Origin: Prevotella sp. ne3005
Lineage (GTDB): Bacteria; Bacteroidota; Bacteroidia; Bacteroidales; Bacteroidaceae
Assembly (NCBI RefSeq): GCF_900110085.1
Contig: NZ_FOCK01000001.1
Span: 1-64,000 of the forward strand
DNA: 64,000 nt
Direction of reading: 5' to 3'
The position numbers and the translations under genes are program-made. The notes under the pieces are model-generated. The model had not been told where the DNA came from, searched no databases, and saw only the letters and a list, made by a program, of their open reading frames with translations. Shown piece after piece: positions 9,127 to 18,800 of this stretch (positions within the stretch are counted from its first letter, which is position 1; each line of letters opens with the position of its first letter).

Positions 9127-9158
9127 TTTGGTACAATGGTGGAAAAGTCGTACTTTTG
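9127..9158 (+). promoter_or_regulatory. Bacteroidetes-type promoter of the 465-residue gene
   Basis: TTTG at 9127-9130, a 20-base spacer, TACTTTTG at 9151-9158. Transcription would start near 9164, leaving a leader of about 58 bases that ends in a long A-rich stretch before the ATG at 9222. Confidence 0.7.
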
Positions 9159-9221
9159 TGGCTCTAAAACATTTTCTAACGGGGCATAAGTCCCAATTAT
9201 TATCTTCTAAAAAAAAATAAT

Positions 9222-10619
9222 ATGGAACAAATAACAACCGGAGCAAACTGGCTCCAAGGAATGGGAACCCTCGACGCGGATCGTGCAAGTTCCCGAGAAA
9301 CAGAGTTAATTAACAGGTCTAATTCTTCTAAGAAGTTAGGACTAAGAGACGGCATGATGCATCTGTATTACTCTCTGCGCTACTACAATTATGAGTCACA
9401 TACCTACTATGCCGTAGCCAGATTATCATCTGCTCTTGATATTTGTGCCACTCTTAAATGCAATCTGGAAGCAATTGATGCTTATATTGCGGCACTTAAC
9501 AGGAATGAGTGTGTGGAAATCTTGGACAAGGAGTTCTGGGATGCCATGAACAGCTTCCCCCCATATGCAGGCAGCTTATTGGAGCAAAACCTGCTTTCGA
9601 AGAATGTGTCGCTGAAGGATCATAATCTGGATAATGACAAATGTATAGAGAGTTGTATAAAGGATACGAAGGATATACACCGCTTCCTGAAAGAGGGTTT
9701 TGAGAAACTGCTGGGAAAACTGGCAATTGCCCAGAACAAGTTATTCCATGTTAATCCCAAGTTCTATATCAATCTGTATGAGGAGGAAAAGAAGCGTTTT
9801 AATCTCTGCTACGTCATCCCCGCCTATAATATCTGGCGTCTTGATGTCCTAGATCTGATTTTCGATGAGGAAAAGAAAAAGCAGACCAAAACTGTAGCTG
9901 ACTTCGTAAAATGGGGAGGACTCCGGCATGCTGCTGATCCATCGAATGAGGATTTGGAGAAGGTTTACGAAGAGAAAGTGAAGCAGTTTATGCCTCATAA
10001 CTATGAGTATCCCATCGACTTCAAGCAAAGATGCGCTGTAGTAAGGAAGTATCTCTATTGGGATGGCGAACTGCTCTTTATTAATAAGGCGAAGATGGCT
10101 TGGTATATGCATCGCTATTACTACAAGATGACAGATGTGGAATTTAAGAAGATTTTCGAACTGGAGATGATGCTTTCGTTGATTAACGAAGATTTGATAA
10201 GCCTTGACCCCCAATTATCTGCTAAATATAAGAAGGAGGAGACCAACCATCAGACCGAGATTAACATCTTCGCCCCTGCCAAAGCTATGAAAGTGATACT
10301 AAACAATGACTGGTTCTTTGATTTTTGCAAAGATAAGAGCATTGGCAAGACTTGGATAGATACTTTCATTGATAATCTGTTTGCATCGGAATATGGTTTG
10401 CAAATAGCGAAGGATTGGGAAAAGGTTAGAAAGAGAGTCAAGATAAAAGCGGGAATTATAGGCTGCCTTTGGGGTGCTGACTTCTTAGAGGGGAGTAACA
10501 TGCAAATTGCCAAAGCCATTCTTCAAGGTGAGAAAGGTAACCGTTCATCCTTTGCTGAATACATGGGACTGGGTAGAAAGGAACCTTATGCCAAATGGAT
10601 TTATGACTATGTAAAATAG
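9222..10619 (+). CDS. Helical hypothetical protein, first gene of module A
   Basis: A 465-residue, largely alpha-helical cytosolic protein of unknown function with many aromatic and charged residues. The stretch around residues 285-325 (WYMHRYYYKMTDVEFKKI, FELEMMLSLINEDL) resembles a stretch of the 435-residue protein of module B (YLYKHSDKFTPEQFVAIYEH, DYLLYLVRQDMMKLL). Both lead a primase-helicase-like operon, so I treat them as likely distant paralogues. It has its own promoter and its own terminator (10641-10678), so it is a separate transcription unit from the next five genes. Confidence 0.55.
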   Translation: MEQITTGANWLQGMGTLDADRASSRETELINRSNSSKKLGLRDGMMHLYYSLRYYNYESHTYYAVARLSSALDICATLKCNLEAIDAYIAALNRNECVEILDKEFWDAMNSFPPYAGSLLEQNLLSKNVSLKDHNLDNDKCIESCIKDTKDIHRFLKEGFEKLLGKLAIAQNKLFHVNPKFYINLYEEEKKRFNLCYVIPAYNIWRLDVLDLIFDEEKKKQTKTVADFVKWGGLRHAADPSNEDLEKVYEEKVKQFMPHNYEYPIDFKQRCAVVRKYLYWDGELLFINKAKMAWYMHRYYYKMTDVEFKKIFELEMMLSLINEDLISLDPQLSAKYKKEETNHQTEINIFAPAKAMKVILNNDWFFDFCKDKSIGKTWIDTFIDNLFASEYGLQIAKDWEKVRKRVKIKAGIIGCLWGADFLEGSNMQIAKAILQGEKGNRSSFAEYMGLGRKEPYAKWIYDYVK

Positions 10620-10640
10620 TAAAAGTTCGATTCTAAGGGT

Positions 10641-10678
10641 TCGATTGTTATTCGAAAGAGTAGCAATCGATTTTTTTT
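10641..10678 (+). terminator. Terminator built from a TCGATTG/CAATCGA inverted repeat
   Basis: TCGATTG (10641-10647) pairs with CAATCGA (10664-10670), followed directly by eight T. The stem uses the same TCGATT word that recurs in the control region just downstream. Confidence 0.65.
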
Positions 10679-10716
10679 GTATTTTTTTAATTGCTCATAA
10701 TCAGATAGTTAGGCGT

Positions 10717-10773
10717 TCGATTATTCGATTCGATTTTTAATTGAGCAACAAAATTTTTCAATCGAATAATCGA
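10717..10773. promoter_or_regulatory. 14-bp inverted repeat overlapping the module A promoter (candidate operator)
   Basis: TCGATTATTCGATT at 10717-10730 and its exact complement AATCGAATAATCGA at 10760-10773 are separated by 29 bases. The right arm ends four bases before the -7 box. More TTCGATT words lie upstream from 10626. The placement suits a repressor or autoregulated operator; iterons of a replication origin are the other reading. Confidence 0.6.
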
Positions 10774-10785
10774 GCACTACCTTTG
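10754..10785 (+). promoter_or_regulatory. Promoter of the module A operon
   Basis: TACCTTTG at 10778-10785 matches the -7 box; TTTT at 10754-10757, 20 bases before it, is a weak -33 match. The leader to the ATG at 10950 is about 160 bases and contains two small hairpins: GAGGC/GCCTC near 10828-10840 and GTCGCC/GGCGAC near 10910-10928. Confidence 0.55.
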
Positions 10786-10949
10786 CAGCGCATTTCTAGA
10801 AAGCAGCCGGCTTATAATTGCTCTTTGAGGCTTCGCCTCGGTGATCTTTGACTTGGTGATACAAAAATAAAATAGTTTTTTACGAACATTATTTATTAAT
10901 TATATAAAGGTCGCCTGAAAGGGGGCGACGTAAAATAAAAAATTTCATT

Positions 10950-11606
10950 ATGAAACATTCAGAAATACAAATGTTTAAGCAGTTTCTCAGTGATAAGAAG
11001 ATCTCTGAGGTGTTTGCTGAGACTTACAAGAAGAACCATCTGATGACGAATCCTCCTTCGCTGGATGACTACTTGGAGAGAATTCGGGCTGAGAATGTGA
11101 TTCCTCAGGCTTTCAGTTACCCCAACAATTATTTCGGCAAGAACTTCTGGTTGGGAGTGAACGAAGAGTGGAATCAGATCATCAGCCAGCAGAAGGCTGC
11201 CAATCGGGAGGCTATCCAGTTGGATTGTTTGGACTTGGAGGTAATAGATGTTCAGTCGAGAACCAACAACCAGGGGCTTCCTAAGAACACCTGTTCGCTG
11301 AATTTGAAGGGTAATCGTCTGACACTGAACATGGAACATTCGAAAATGGTAGCTAAGAAGCTTTCCACTCACATGTTGCTCACAAGAAGCCGCCAGTCTA
11401 CTGATGTTGTTCTGATGTTCAACCGTGGCAGGGGGCTCGAGGTGAAGTTCAAGGCTGGTACAAGCAGTCTTCAGTTTGCCAACATTGATTTGGCGAACAG
11501 ACTGGTAGAGCTGCTGGATCTGAATCCTGAACAGGAGTACTTCCACTTAGGGATTGAACTGCTGGATGAAACGAAAGAATACTTGCTTTTCATTCTGAAA
11601 AAGTAA
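10950..11606 (+). CDS. Hypothetical protein, module A
   Basis: A 218-residue cytosolic protein I do not recognise. The N-terminal half is helical and charged, and the C-terminal half is beta-rich (CSLNLKGNRLTLNMEH, STDVVLMFNRGRGLEVKF). It is the first gene after the inverted-repeat promoter and is followed, 38 bases on, by the OB-like gene. The intervening gap is an A-rich ATTGAAA repeat. No similar protein is evident in module B. Confidence 0.5.
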   Translation: MKHSEIQMFKQFLSDKKISEVFAETYKKNHLMTNPPSLDDYLERIRAENVIPQAFSYPNNYFGKNFWLGVNEEWNQIISQQKAANREAIQLDCLDLEVIDVQSRTNNQGLPKNTCSLNLKGNRLTLNMEHSKMVAKKLSTHMLLTRSRQSTDVVLMFNRGRGLEVKFKAGTSSLQFANIDLANRLVELLDLNPEQEYFHLGIELLDETKEYLLFILKK

Positions 11607-11644
11607 TTGAAAATTGAATATTGAAAATTGAAAATTGAAAAGTT
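11607..11644 (+). repeat. ATTGAAA microsatellite leader
   Basis: The whole gap between two genes consists of ATTGAAAATTGAA-type repeats with no C on the sense strand, ending at the ATG at 11645. The same repeat family appears at 33865-33890, 35868-35905, 36215-36262 and, in a variant, 62594-62625. Confidence 0.6.
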
Positions 11645-11938
11645 ATGGAAAAGACAGTTAGAATTGTGGAGCAGTCGGAGTTGCTACAGAGAAAGTACAC
11701 CGACAAGAACACGGGTGAGGAAAAGGTTATCAACTGTGTTCAGTTTAAGTTAACAGATGGCATCGATACTTTTATCGGTGAGATTACTGGAGAGCGGGCT
11801 GTGAATTGCCCGAAGTACGACAAGAACTACTTCTATCAGGTACAGTGTACGATGGTGGTACGTGGTTGGAACTCCCAGCAGACTGGTGAGCAGAAACAAG
11901 CCACAACGATTTACATTGAACGGATAAATGTAAAATAG
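11645..11938 (+). CDS. Small OB-like (single-strand-binding-like) protein, module A
   Basis: A 97-residue all-beta-looking protein (VRIVEQSELLQRKYTD, FIGEITGERAV, YQVQCTMVVRGW). It has the same length and plan as the 97-residue protein of module B: an N-terminal MEK/MEN-VxIVE strand, a GE-ITGE or GE-MTGE turn in the middle, and a Y-V-V-GFW or VRGW strand near the end. It sits upstream of the primase-helicase gene in both modules. A single-stranded-DNA-binding OB fold is my inference from strand pattern and context; no nucleic-acid-binding motif is diagnostic. Confidence 0.55.
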   Translation: MEKTVRIVEQSELLQRKYTDKNTGEEKVINCVQFKLTDGIDTFIGEITGERAVNCPKYDKNYFYQVQCTMVVRGWNSQQTGEQKQATTIYIERINVK

Positions 11939-11941
11939 GGG

Positions 11942-11966
11942 TTAGTGGTTAACCCCTAACCACTAA
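11942..11966 (+). promoter_or_regulatory. Hairpin in the intergenic gap of module A
   Basis: TTAGTGGTTA (11942-11951) pairs with TAACCACTAA (11957-11966) around a five-base loop, ending one base before the ATG at 11968. It could mask that start, favouring the internal ATG at 12025, or adjust translation of the downstream genes. Confidence 0.5.
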
Positions 11967-11967
11967 A

Positions 11968-12537
11968 ATGAACATCATGACTTTAGAATATTTAGAATTA
12001 ACAGAAGACTTAAAACGTAGTAATATGGAAAAAGTAAACAAGACTCAGGAGCTGGAGGTGCAAGGCACCTCGGCTCCTACACGGAAGAAGTGTATTAAGA
12101 GCTTCAAGTCGAACACCCGCATCTTTGATGACAATTCGATTGAGGTGATTCCTAAGGCTGATGGCGTGCCATCGCAGAAGGATGTGAAGAAGTCGGGTCG
12201 CTCTAAGCGTTATGCCACTACCGGCAAGAACCCACTGACTTGTGTTGAACTGAAATGTCCTAACGATGTGGTAGACAAGGCTGCCTACTTCCACAAGGAG
12301 CTGCAGAAGCTTACCAAGGACATTCAGATCAGCGAACCTACCTTGCCCCAGGGCGAGTATCTGTTAAACAATGACAGACTGAAAGTTTGTTTTGTTAAAG
12401 ACCAGAACCAGGTGATTGCCTGGCTCACATTTGAAGTTAAAGGAAATATCGACGTAAGAAAAGAGCTTTACCAAATGTCTAGTGAGATTGATAAATGTTT
12501 TGTTATCAACAGCGATTTGATTTGCCCACAGCAATAG
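11968..12537 (+). CDS. Hypothetical protein, module A
   Basis: Up to 189 residues. A start at the ATG at 12025 (MEKVNKTQELEVQG) is equally possible and would avoid the hairpin before 11968. The N-terminal third is basic and disordered-looking (TRKKCIKSFKSN, KKSGRSKRYATTG). The rest is mixed alpha/beta (AAYFHKELQKLTKDIQ, VIAWLTFEVKG). I do not recognise a family. The basic tail suggests nucleic-acid contact, which is inference. Its last 43 bases overlap the start of the primase-helicase gene in another frame, indicating tight coupling. Confidence 0.5.
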   Translation: MNIMTLEYLELTEDLKRSNMEKVNKTQELEVQGTSAPTRKKCIKSFKSNTRIFDDNSIEVIPKADGVPSQKDVKKSGRSKRYATTGKNPLTCVELKCPNDVVDKAAYFHKELQKLTKDIQISEPTLPQGEYLLNNDRLKVCFVKDQNQVIAWLTFEVKGNIDVRKELYQMSSEIDKCFVINSDLICPQQ

Positions 12538-15149
12538 TAACAGCTTCAATCTTCAATCAACTGGTGGACAGTGCCCAGACCCAATGGCTCACGACTCAAC
12601 ATCGTAAGCTGAGGGAGGCGCTGCCCTCCATTCTGGAAGGAGATAAGGATTTACTGAATCAGTGGGAGAACGACGAGAATTTCATTAAGTTTTGTCAGAG
12701 TCAGGAGGCATGTCGTAAGAAGACTTCGGGAGGTAAGACGAAGGGGGAGTGTTTCAAGGCACTCACCATCGAGAAGAAACTCCAGACTTATTGCGACTAC
12801 CTGAAGAAGAGTCTGCCGTTTGTGATTTTCATAGCCACCTACGATGAAACCGCCTCTGCAAGCGGTAAGTTGGGGTGCTGGAGGAAACAGGCGGCTTGCA
12901 GGCTGAACGGCTTGTGTGTGATTGACCTCGACCATATAGAGGGGGATTGCAGGGCTGTTTGGGAAGAGGCTTATGCCAAGTTGAGTGATGAGGATAAGGC
13001 CAGGATTCTGCTGGTTTACGTCACCCCATCTGGGCATGGCTTAAAGGTGGTGATCATGGCTGACAGCCGTATCGGAAACCTCTTAGATAATCAAAAGGAT
13101 TTCTCGGTTAAACTTGGATTAACCGATAATCACGATGATGTATGCCGTGACGCTTCAAGGGGGGCCTTCCTGACATCCCGCGAAAATATTTTACTGATTA
13201 ACGAACAAGAATTATTTACTTATGAGAACAAAGATTTTGCTGAGAAATACAATGAGAACTATCATGCTGGTCATTCTCAGTCTACTATTAACTTTGGTGA
13301 GAGTGGCTCTGATAGCCATGGTTTATCCGCTGTACAAGATGCTGGAGAAGACAAACAGTCTTTATCAGAATTCGATGGAGACAACGTGCAGCCTTCTGAG
13401 CTTCTGAAGTATAATGGCGTATCATTCGCCAAGATTTTTGAAGCCTGGTTAGGGGATGCCTCTCTTGATCAGAACCGCCACAATACCCTTGTGGATTTGG
13501 CCAGCCATCTGCGCTACATCCTAGGTAAGAACCCTAAGAAGATTACCGAGTGGGTGATGACGCTGCAATGGGTTAGGAATCTGGCTGATGAAGGTGAGGA
13601 TATTGGCGGTACGGTGAAGTCGGTGATGGATTTTAGGTATAAGGAGTTTATGCCTAAGAGACTGAAAGAGGCGCTAAGGAAAGTCGGGGCGCTGGATCCT
13701 GAGGGGAGGCATGTGACGGAGGGGGAAGTTCAGACCACCCCGCCTAACGGCACCCCTCCTAACTCAGGAGGGGAACAAGGGGATGTGTATGCGATGTTGC
13801 CGCTGGATAGCTGGGCGGAGGAGCTAGAGAAGATGAGTGAATATTTCCCTTGTCTGAAGGAACTCTTCATCAATCTGCATCCCCATAAGCGACCTGCTGT
13901 TCTCTTCTCTAGTGCTGCTCTGTTCGGCACGCTGATGACCCGCTCGTGGTATCATTATTGGTACGACCCTGAGCTGGTGCGCCGACTGAACTACTGCATC
14001 TTCATCATCGGTGATCCTGGTGCCGGTAAGAACGTCATCGAGAAGTTCTATAAGAAGATAGCCGACCCGATGATTCAGGCCGATCAGGTGGGTATCGATG
14101 CGGTGAACCGCTACAAGGAGAGTCGCACGGAGCGTACCACCTCTACCAAGGCCCAGAAGGGCGAGGCATTGAAGAAACCGGATGTGCCCATTCGTGTTCA
14201 CCCCGCCCGAACGGCTACAGGCGAGTTTATCCGTCACATGCGGGCATGCGTGGAGATCATCCAAGGCAATCCCCTGAATCTGCATATGTTCTCGTTTGAC
14301 TCGGAGTTGGATAATGTCACCAAGAACAACAAGGGTGGCGACTGGAAGGACCGAGAAATCTTGGAACTGAAGGCTTTCCACAACGAGGAGGACGGACAGA
14401 TGTATGCCAATCAGGAGAGCGTGACAGGAATGTTCAACGTGTTTTGGAACTTCATCTATACCGGAACACCTTACGCCCTGCATCGCAAGGTGAATCAAAG
14501 GAATTTCGGTACTGGTATGAGCACCCGTCTGGCTGTGATTCCCCTGCCTGATAAGGGCTTGGCTCAGCGTAATCAGGAGGTTGACCCCGAGGCCAACGAA
14601 ACCCTGAAACAATGGGCTTATAGGCTGGATAAGGTAGAAGGTGAACTGCCGATAGAACCACTGAACGATGAGACCTACGACTGGCAATCGAGCCACATGG
14701 AGATCGCGGAGTTTAATGGCGACAAGGCAGACCGCACGCTACTGAAACGTATTCCTTACTATGGTATCGGCATCTCGTTGCCTTACATCCTGATGCGTCA
14801 TTGGGATGAGTGGCAGGAGCAACGCACCCTGACCATGGATGATATTGACAAGCAGCTCTGCCGCCTGGCAATGGATATCCAGTACAAATGTCAGCAGTTC
14901 TTCTTCGGTGAGATGGCGTTCAACTACTTCGCCGATCAGAATAAGGAATTAGTGGTGCGTCGCCGCTCTACTAAGTATGACGAGTGCTTCCGTAAGCTGC
15001 CTGATGAGTTTAAATCTCAGCAGTTTATAGAGTGCTTTGGATGCAGTAGTTCTTCGGCAGGAAGATTAATCAACAGGTTGAAGAACGATGGTGTGATTGA
15101 AAGTGTGAAGTATGGAGTCTATAAGAAAGTTCTGCAGGAGTTACCATGA
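12495..15149 (+). CDS. Primase-helicase-like protein (BT4734-like N-terminus plus DUF3987)
   Basis: An 884-residue protein. The N-terminal third fits the BT4734-like (VirE_N) domain: VIDLDH with acidic pair Asp144/Asp146, PSGHGLKVVI, and CRDASRGAFL, a pattern like the motifs of archaeo-eukaryotic primases. After a proline-rich linker comes a DUF3987 ATPase: P-loop GDPGAGKN (506-513), a Walker-B-like FSFDSELD (599-606), then LKAFHNEEDGQMY, WNFIYTGTP and STRLAV. The P-loop ends in Asn where Ser or Thr is usual. A basic C-terminus near residue 840-884 looks like a winged helix. The likely role is DNA replication or priming for a mobile module; no activity is proven. It is clearly paralogous to the module B protein at 44255-46897. 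Confidence 0.8.
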   Translation: MFCYQQRFDLPTAIVTASIFNQLVDSAQTQWLTTQHRKLREALPSILEGDKDLLNQWENDENFIKFCQSQEACRKKTSGGKTKGECFKALTIEKKLQTYCDYLKKSLPFVIFIATYDETASASGKLGCWRKQAACRLNGLCVIDLDHIEGDCRAVWEEAYAKLSDEDKARILLVYVTPSGHGLKVVIMADSRIGNLLDNQKDFSVKLGLTDNHDDVCRDASRGAFLTSRENILLINEQELFTYENKDFAEKYNENYHAGHSQSTINFGESGSDSHGLSAVQDAGEDKQSLSEFDGDNVQPSELLKYNGVSFAKIFEAWLGDASLDQNRHNTLVDLASHLRYILGKNPKKITEWVMTLQWVRNLADEGEDIGGTVKSVMDFRYKEFMPKRLKEALRKVGALDPEGRHVTEGEVQTTPPNGTPPNSGGEQGDVYAMLPLDSWAEELEKMSEYFPCLKELFINLHPHKRPAVLFSSAALFGTLMTRSWYHYWYDPELVRRLNYCIFIIGDPGAGKNVIEKFYKKIADPMIQADQVGIDAVNRYKESRTERTTSTKAQKGEALKKPDVPIRVHPARTATGEFIRHMRACVEIIQGNPLNLHMFSFDSELDNVTKNNKGGDWKDREILELKAFHNEEDGQMYANQESVTGMFNVFWNFIYTGTPYALHRKVNQRNFGTGMSTRLAVIPLPDKGLAQRNQEVDPEANETLKQWAYRLDKVEGELPIEPLNDETYDWQSSHMEIAEFNGDKADRTLLKRIPYYGIGISLPYILMRHWDEWQEQRTLTMDDIDKQLCRLAMDIQYKCQQFFFGEMAFNYFADQNKELVVRRRSTKYDECFRKLPDEFKSQQFIECFGCSSSSAGRLINRLKNDGVIESVKYGVYKKVLQELP
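13753..13773. repeat. CCCCTCCT/AGGAGGGG hairpin element inside a coding linker
   Basis: CCCCTCCT (13753-13760) and AGGAGGGG (13766-13773) flank a five-base loop. It is translated as part of a Pro/Gly-rich linker (TPPNSGGEQG) between the two halves of the primase-helicase-like protein. The same stem recurs at 15644-15663. Confidence 0.65.
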
Positions 15150-15168
15150 ATTTGGATTTTTAGAGATT

Positions 15169-15600
15169 ATGTTAGCAAGAGGATTAAGAAATTGTAACCC
15201 GCTGAATATCCGTAAAGGCAGGGATCAGTGGCAGGGTCAGGCCGATCGGCAGACCGACAGTGCCTTTGTAGTGTTTAAGTCGATGGCGTGGGGCTGGAGG
15301 GCTGCGTTTAAGTTGCTCACGCGTACCTACTATCATAAGTACCGCCTCTATACCATCCGGATGATTATCCAGAAATGGGCGCCGCCGCATGAGAATAATA
15401 CCGAGGCGTATATCAGCAACGTGTCGCGTCTAACGGGTATTCCGCCCGATGAGCCCATCGGCATTCCGATGGAGAGTCCCGCCCGCTGGATGATGCTCGC
15501 CGCCGCCATGGCCATCCAAGAGAACGGCACCAGCGATCTCGATTACTTCGCCCTGCTCCAAGGCTGGACGTTGAGCCGAGAAGAGTGCGGGGAAAGATAA
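15169..15600 (+). CDS. PRD1-P5/lysozyme-like protein, module A
   Basis: A 143-residue protein from the ATG at 15169; an earlier in-frame ATG at 15112 lies inside the previous gene. The opening RGLRNCNPLNIRKG, the middle VVFKSMAWGWRAAFKLL and the later IIQKWAPPHENNTEAYI match the family annotated as 'structural protein P5' in Bacteroidetes, related to the tail or lytic proteins of phage and to transglycosylase-like folds. In those proteins the NNPLNIR motif is the family signature; here it reads NCNPLNIR. It ends module A, just as a peptidoglycan peptidase ends module B. A role in opening the cell wall for DNA transfer or lysis is inference. Confidence 0.7.
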   Translation: MLARGLRNCNPLNIRKGRDQWQGQADRQTDSAFVVFKSMAWGWRAAFKLLTRTYYHKYRLYTIRMIIQKWAPPHENNTEAYISNVSRLTGIPPDEPIGIPMESPARWMMLAAAMAIQENGTSDLDYFALLQGWTLSREECGER

Positions 15601-15643
15601 TTAGGCACGGATGACACGGATTTTTTGTTAAGCCCTCCCCTAT

Positions 15644-15671
15644 CCCCTCCTACTCAGGAGGGGAATTTTTA
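15644..15671 (+). terminator. Terminator of module A
   Basis: CCCCTCCT (15644-15651) pairs with AGGAGGGG (15656-15663) around a four-base loop and is followed by AATTTTTATTTT. The stem is the same as the one embedded in the coding sequence at 13753-13773. Confidence 0.7.
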
Positions 15672-15700
15672 TTTTATATAATAAGGTACGCGAGGGGGGA

Positions 15701-15714
15701 AAACGTAAACGTTT
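15701..15714. promoter_or_regulatory. AAACGTTT palindrome upstream of susC (possible operator)
   Basis: AAACGTAAACGTTT contains the 8-bp palindrome AAACGTTT at 15707-15714 plus a half copy at 15701-15706. This core resembles LacI-family operators. It lies about 50 bases before the -7 box of the susC promoter, suitable for an activator or repressor site. No regulator of that family is in the window. Confidence 0.3.
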
Positions 15715-15760
15715 GCAATAAAAATTATAAGAAATAGTGTTATTTTTCACAAATATATTG

Positions 15761-15768
15761 TAACTTTG
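15761..15768 (+). promoter_or_regulatory. Promoter -7 box of the pectin-utilization operon
   Basis: TAACTTTG matches TAnnTTTG. The -33 region (around 15738-15741, TGTT) is weak, as expected of an activated promoter. The leader to the ATG at 15850 is about 75 bases and very A/T rich. Confidence 0.5.
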
Positions 15769-15849
15769 CATCCGAAACAAGCATCTACTGAAAAGAAATA
15801 ATAAAAAAATCATTTAATTAATTTAATTGTATAACTAAAACTAACGTGT

Positions 15850-18800
15850 ATGAATCATCAAATCAAAAGAGCCTTTATGGCTATGCTTTTGTCTGTGTTC
15901 TGCTTCGTGGCTTATGCTCAGAAGACAGTCACAGGAACTGTGGTGGACGCTACAGGTGAGCCCATGATTGGTGTAAGTATTCTCGTTGACGGTACCACCA
16001 TCGGTGGCGTGACCGACTTCGACGGTAACTTCTCCATCAAGGATGTTCCTGAGAATGGTGTCCTGAAGATCTCTTACATCGGCTACAAGGACCAGAAGAT
16101 CTCGGTGGCTGGTAAGAGCAGTATCAACGTCACTCTTGAAGAGGACGCAGCCAGCCTTGATGAAATCGTGGTCGTAGGTTACGGCACGATGAAGAAGAAG
16201 GACTTGACCGGTGCTGTTGCCAGTGTGAAGACCGACGACCTCGCTAAGGTGGCAGGTGCCAACGCCCTGTCAGCCATGCAGGCAAAGGTTCCTGGTGTCG
16301 ACCTCCAGCAGTCTAATGGTGGTCAGGCCGGTGAAGGCGTCAGCATGACCCTCCGTGGTAACCGTTCACTGTTGGCCGGTAATGGTCCTCTGGTAATCGT
16401 AGACGGTGTAGAGTATGGCTCTACCCTCGACATCCCTGCCAGCGACATCGAGTCAATGGATATCCTGAAGGATGCCGCCTCTACTGCTATCTACGGTACG
16501 AAGGGTGCCAATGGTGTTATCCTCATTACCACCAAGCGCGGTAAGGCAGGTAAGACATCTGTAACCTTCAACGGCTATCTGTCATTCAACAGCGCTACTG
16601 GTATTGTGAAGCCTATGTACGGCGACAAGGAAGTTCAGCGTCTGATCGACAAGAAAAACTATGAGGATGCAGCTGCAAACGGTTGGAACTTCACCAACTC
16701 TGCCACTCCCGCCGACGTGCTGACCTTCAACCTGGAGGACTTGACACCGACGCTCGACATCTATAATGACAAGTCGTACACCGACTGGCTTGACATGATC
16801 ATGAAGAACAGTGTCTCTCAGAACTACGAGGTTTCTGTCCAGGGTGGTAACGAGAAGACCAACTTCAACGTATCAATGGCAGCCATGGATGATAAGGGTC
16901 TGCTGAAGGGCGATAAGTACAAGCGTTATACGGGTCGTGTGAACATCGACCACCAGATCAACAAGATCGTGAAGATTGGTGCCAGCCTCTCTTATGCTTA
17001 TAAGAGCAACGACAAGCGTAACGGTGGTGTATTCAACCAGGCCCAGAAGATGACCTCTATCACTCACGCTTATCTGAACGACGGCAGTATCTATGCTACT
17101 CCTAACCCATGGTATCCCGCCCACTGTTCTCCTCTGCTTGACGAGGATGGCGCATACCAGCGTAACATTGAGAGCACCCGTTTCTTCGGTAGCGGCTATC
17201 TGCAGCTCAACCCGCTGAAGGGCCTCACCGTGAAGTCTCAGTTCACAATGGACCGTAGCGACTCTCGTACAGGTACCTATCAGGACTACCATAGCCAGGC
17301 TCGTTATCAGTCGCCGACCACTACTTACATCGGCAATGACAAGAGCGTCAGCACCAAGTATGTATGGCAGAACACTGCCAACTACAACAAAGAGATTGGC
17401 AAGCACGACATGACCTTCCTGCTCGGTCACGAAATGTCGCAGAGCGTGAAGGAAGCAAGCAGCATCTCTGGTGATGCAGGCTCGGAGAGCTACAAGAAGA
17501 GCTCGTTCTACGATGTCAGCAAAATCGGTTCTCCGCTCGTTACCTCTTCATACGTTAAGAGCTCTATGCTCTCATTCTTTGCACGTGCCAACTACTCCTT
17601 CGATGGCAAGTACCTGTTGCAGGCATCGGTTCGTGCTGATGGTTCTTCTGTGCTCGCAGAGGGTCACAAGTGGGGCTACTTCCCCTCTGTCAGCGCCGGT
17701 TGGCGTATCTCGGAGGAAAGCTTCATGCAGGGTGCCAAGTCTTGGCTTGACAACTTGAAGTTCCGCGTATCTTGGGGTCTCTCTGGTAACGCTGCCATTG
17801 ATGCCTACCAGACACTGGCTACGATTTCTTCTATCGTTCCTAACTCTACAGAGAAAGCTCCGATGACCATGTCTAACCCCGAGTTGACTTGGGAAAAGAC
17901 CTCTGCCCTGAACTTCGGTCTTGACTTCTCGTTCCTCAATGGCCGTATCTATGGTTCTGTTGAGTACTATATGAGCAAGACTTATGATCTGCTGTACTAC
18001 AAGACAGCTCCTCCATCATCTGTCTTCACCAGCACCATCTCTAACGTTGGTAAGACCAAGGGTCACGGTCTGGAGGTATCTCTCGGTGCCACACCCGTTA
18101 AGACCAAGGACTTCACTTGGGATCTGAACGTATCAGGTACCTTCGCCAAGGACGAGGTAGAGGAATTGGCAGACGGTATCGAGCAGTTCGTAAGCGGAAC
18201 ATCTATCCTGAAGGTCGGTGAGCCTGTATCTGCATACTATGCTTACGATATGGACGGCTGCTGGGGTATCGGTGAGTTCGACCAGTACATGGCAGCACAC
18301 CCCGACTTCGAGAAGCCTCAGGCTGACTACGGTGATCCTGGTACACCAAAGGTGATCGACACCAACAATGACGGTCAGATCGATGATAGCGACAAGATTA
18401 TCTACAACCGCTCTCCGAAGGCCATCCTTGGTCTGGGTACTACCCTTACCTACAAGGACATCTCTCTGAGCGTTCAGACAATGGCCCGTCTGGGTGGATA
18501 CCTCGACTACAGCGGCTATGGCCTGTACCTCTACGACAACGCCAACTGGGGTGAGCTGGGCGACCTTGGATACTGGACTCCCAACAATCAGGGTGCCGAC
18601 ATTCCTTCACCTGGTTGCGCCGGCGCTACTCCTACCTTCTACAAGAGCTCTATCCAGATCCAGAAGGCCGACTACTTCAAGATCAAGGACATCACCCTGT
18701 CTTACAATCTGCCGAAGAACCTCCTGAAGAAGGTCCTCATCAGCAATGCTCGCATCTATGGCTCTCTGAAGAACTTCTTCACCTTCAGCCACTTCGACAA

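Noticed and set aside
15701..15714. AAACGTTT site as proof of LacI-type control of the pectin locus
   Set aside because: The match is short and no LacI-family gene is in the window; kept only as a low-confidence site.
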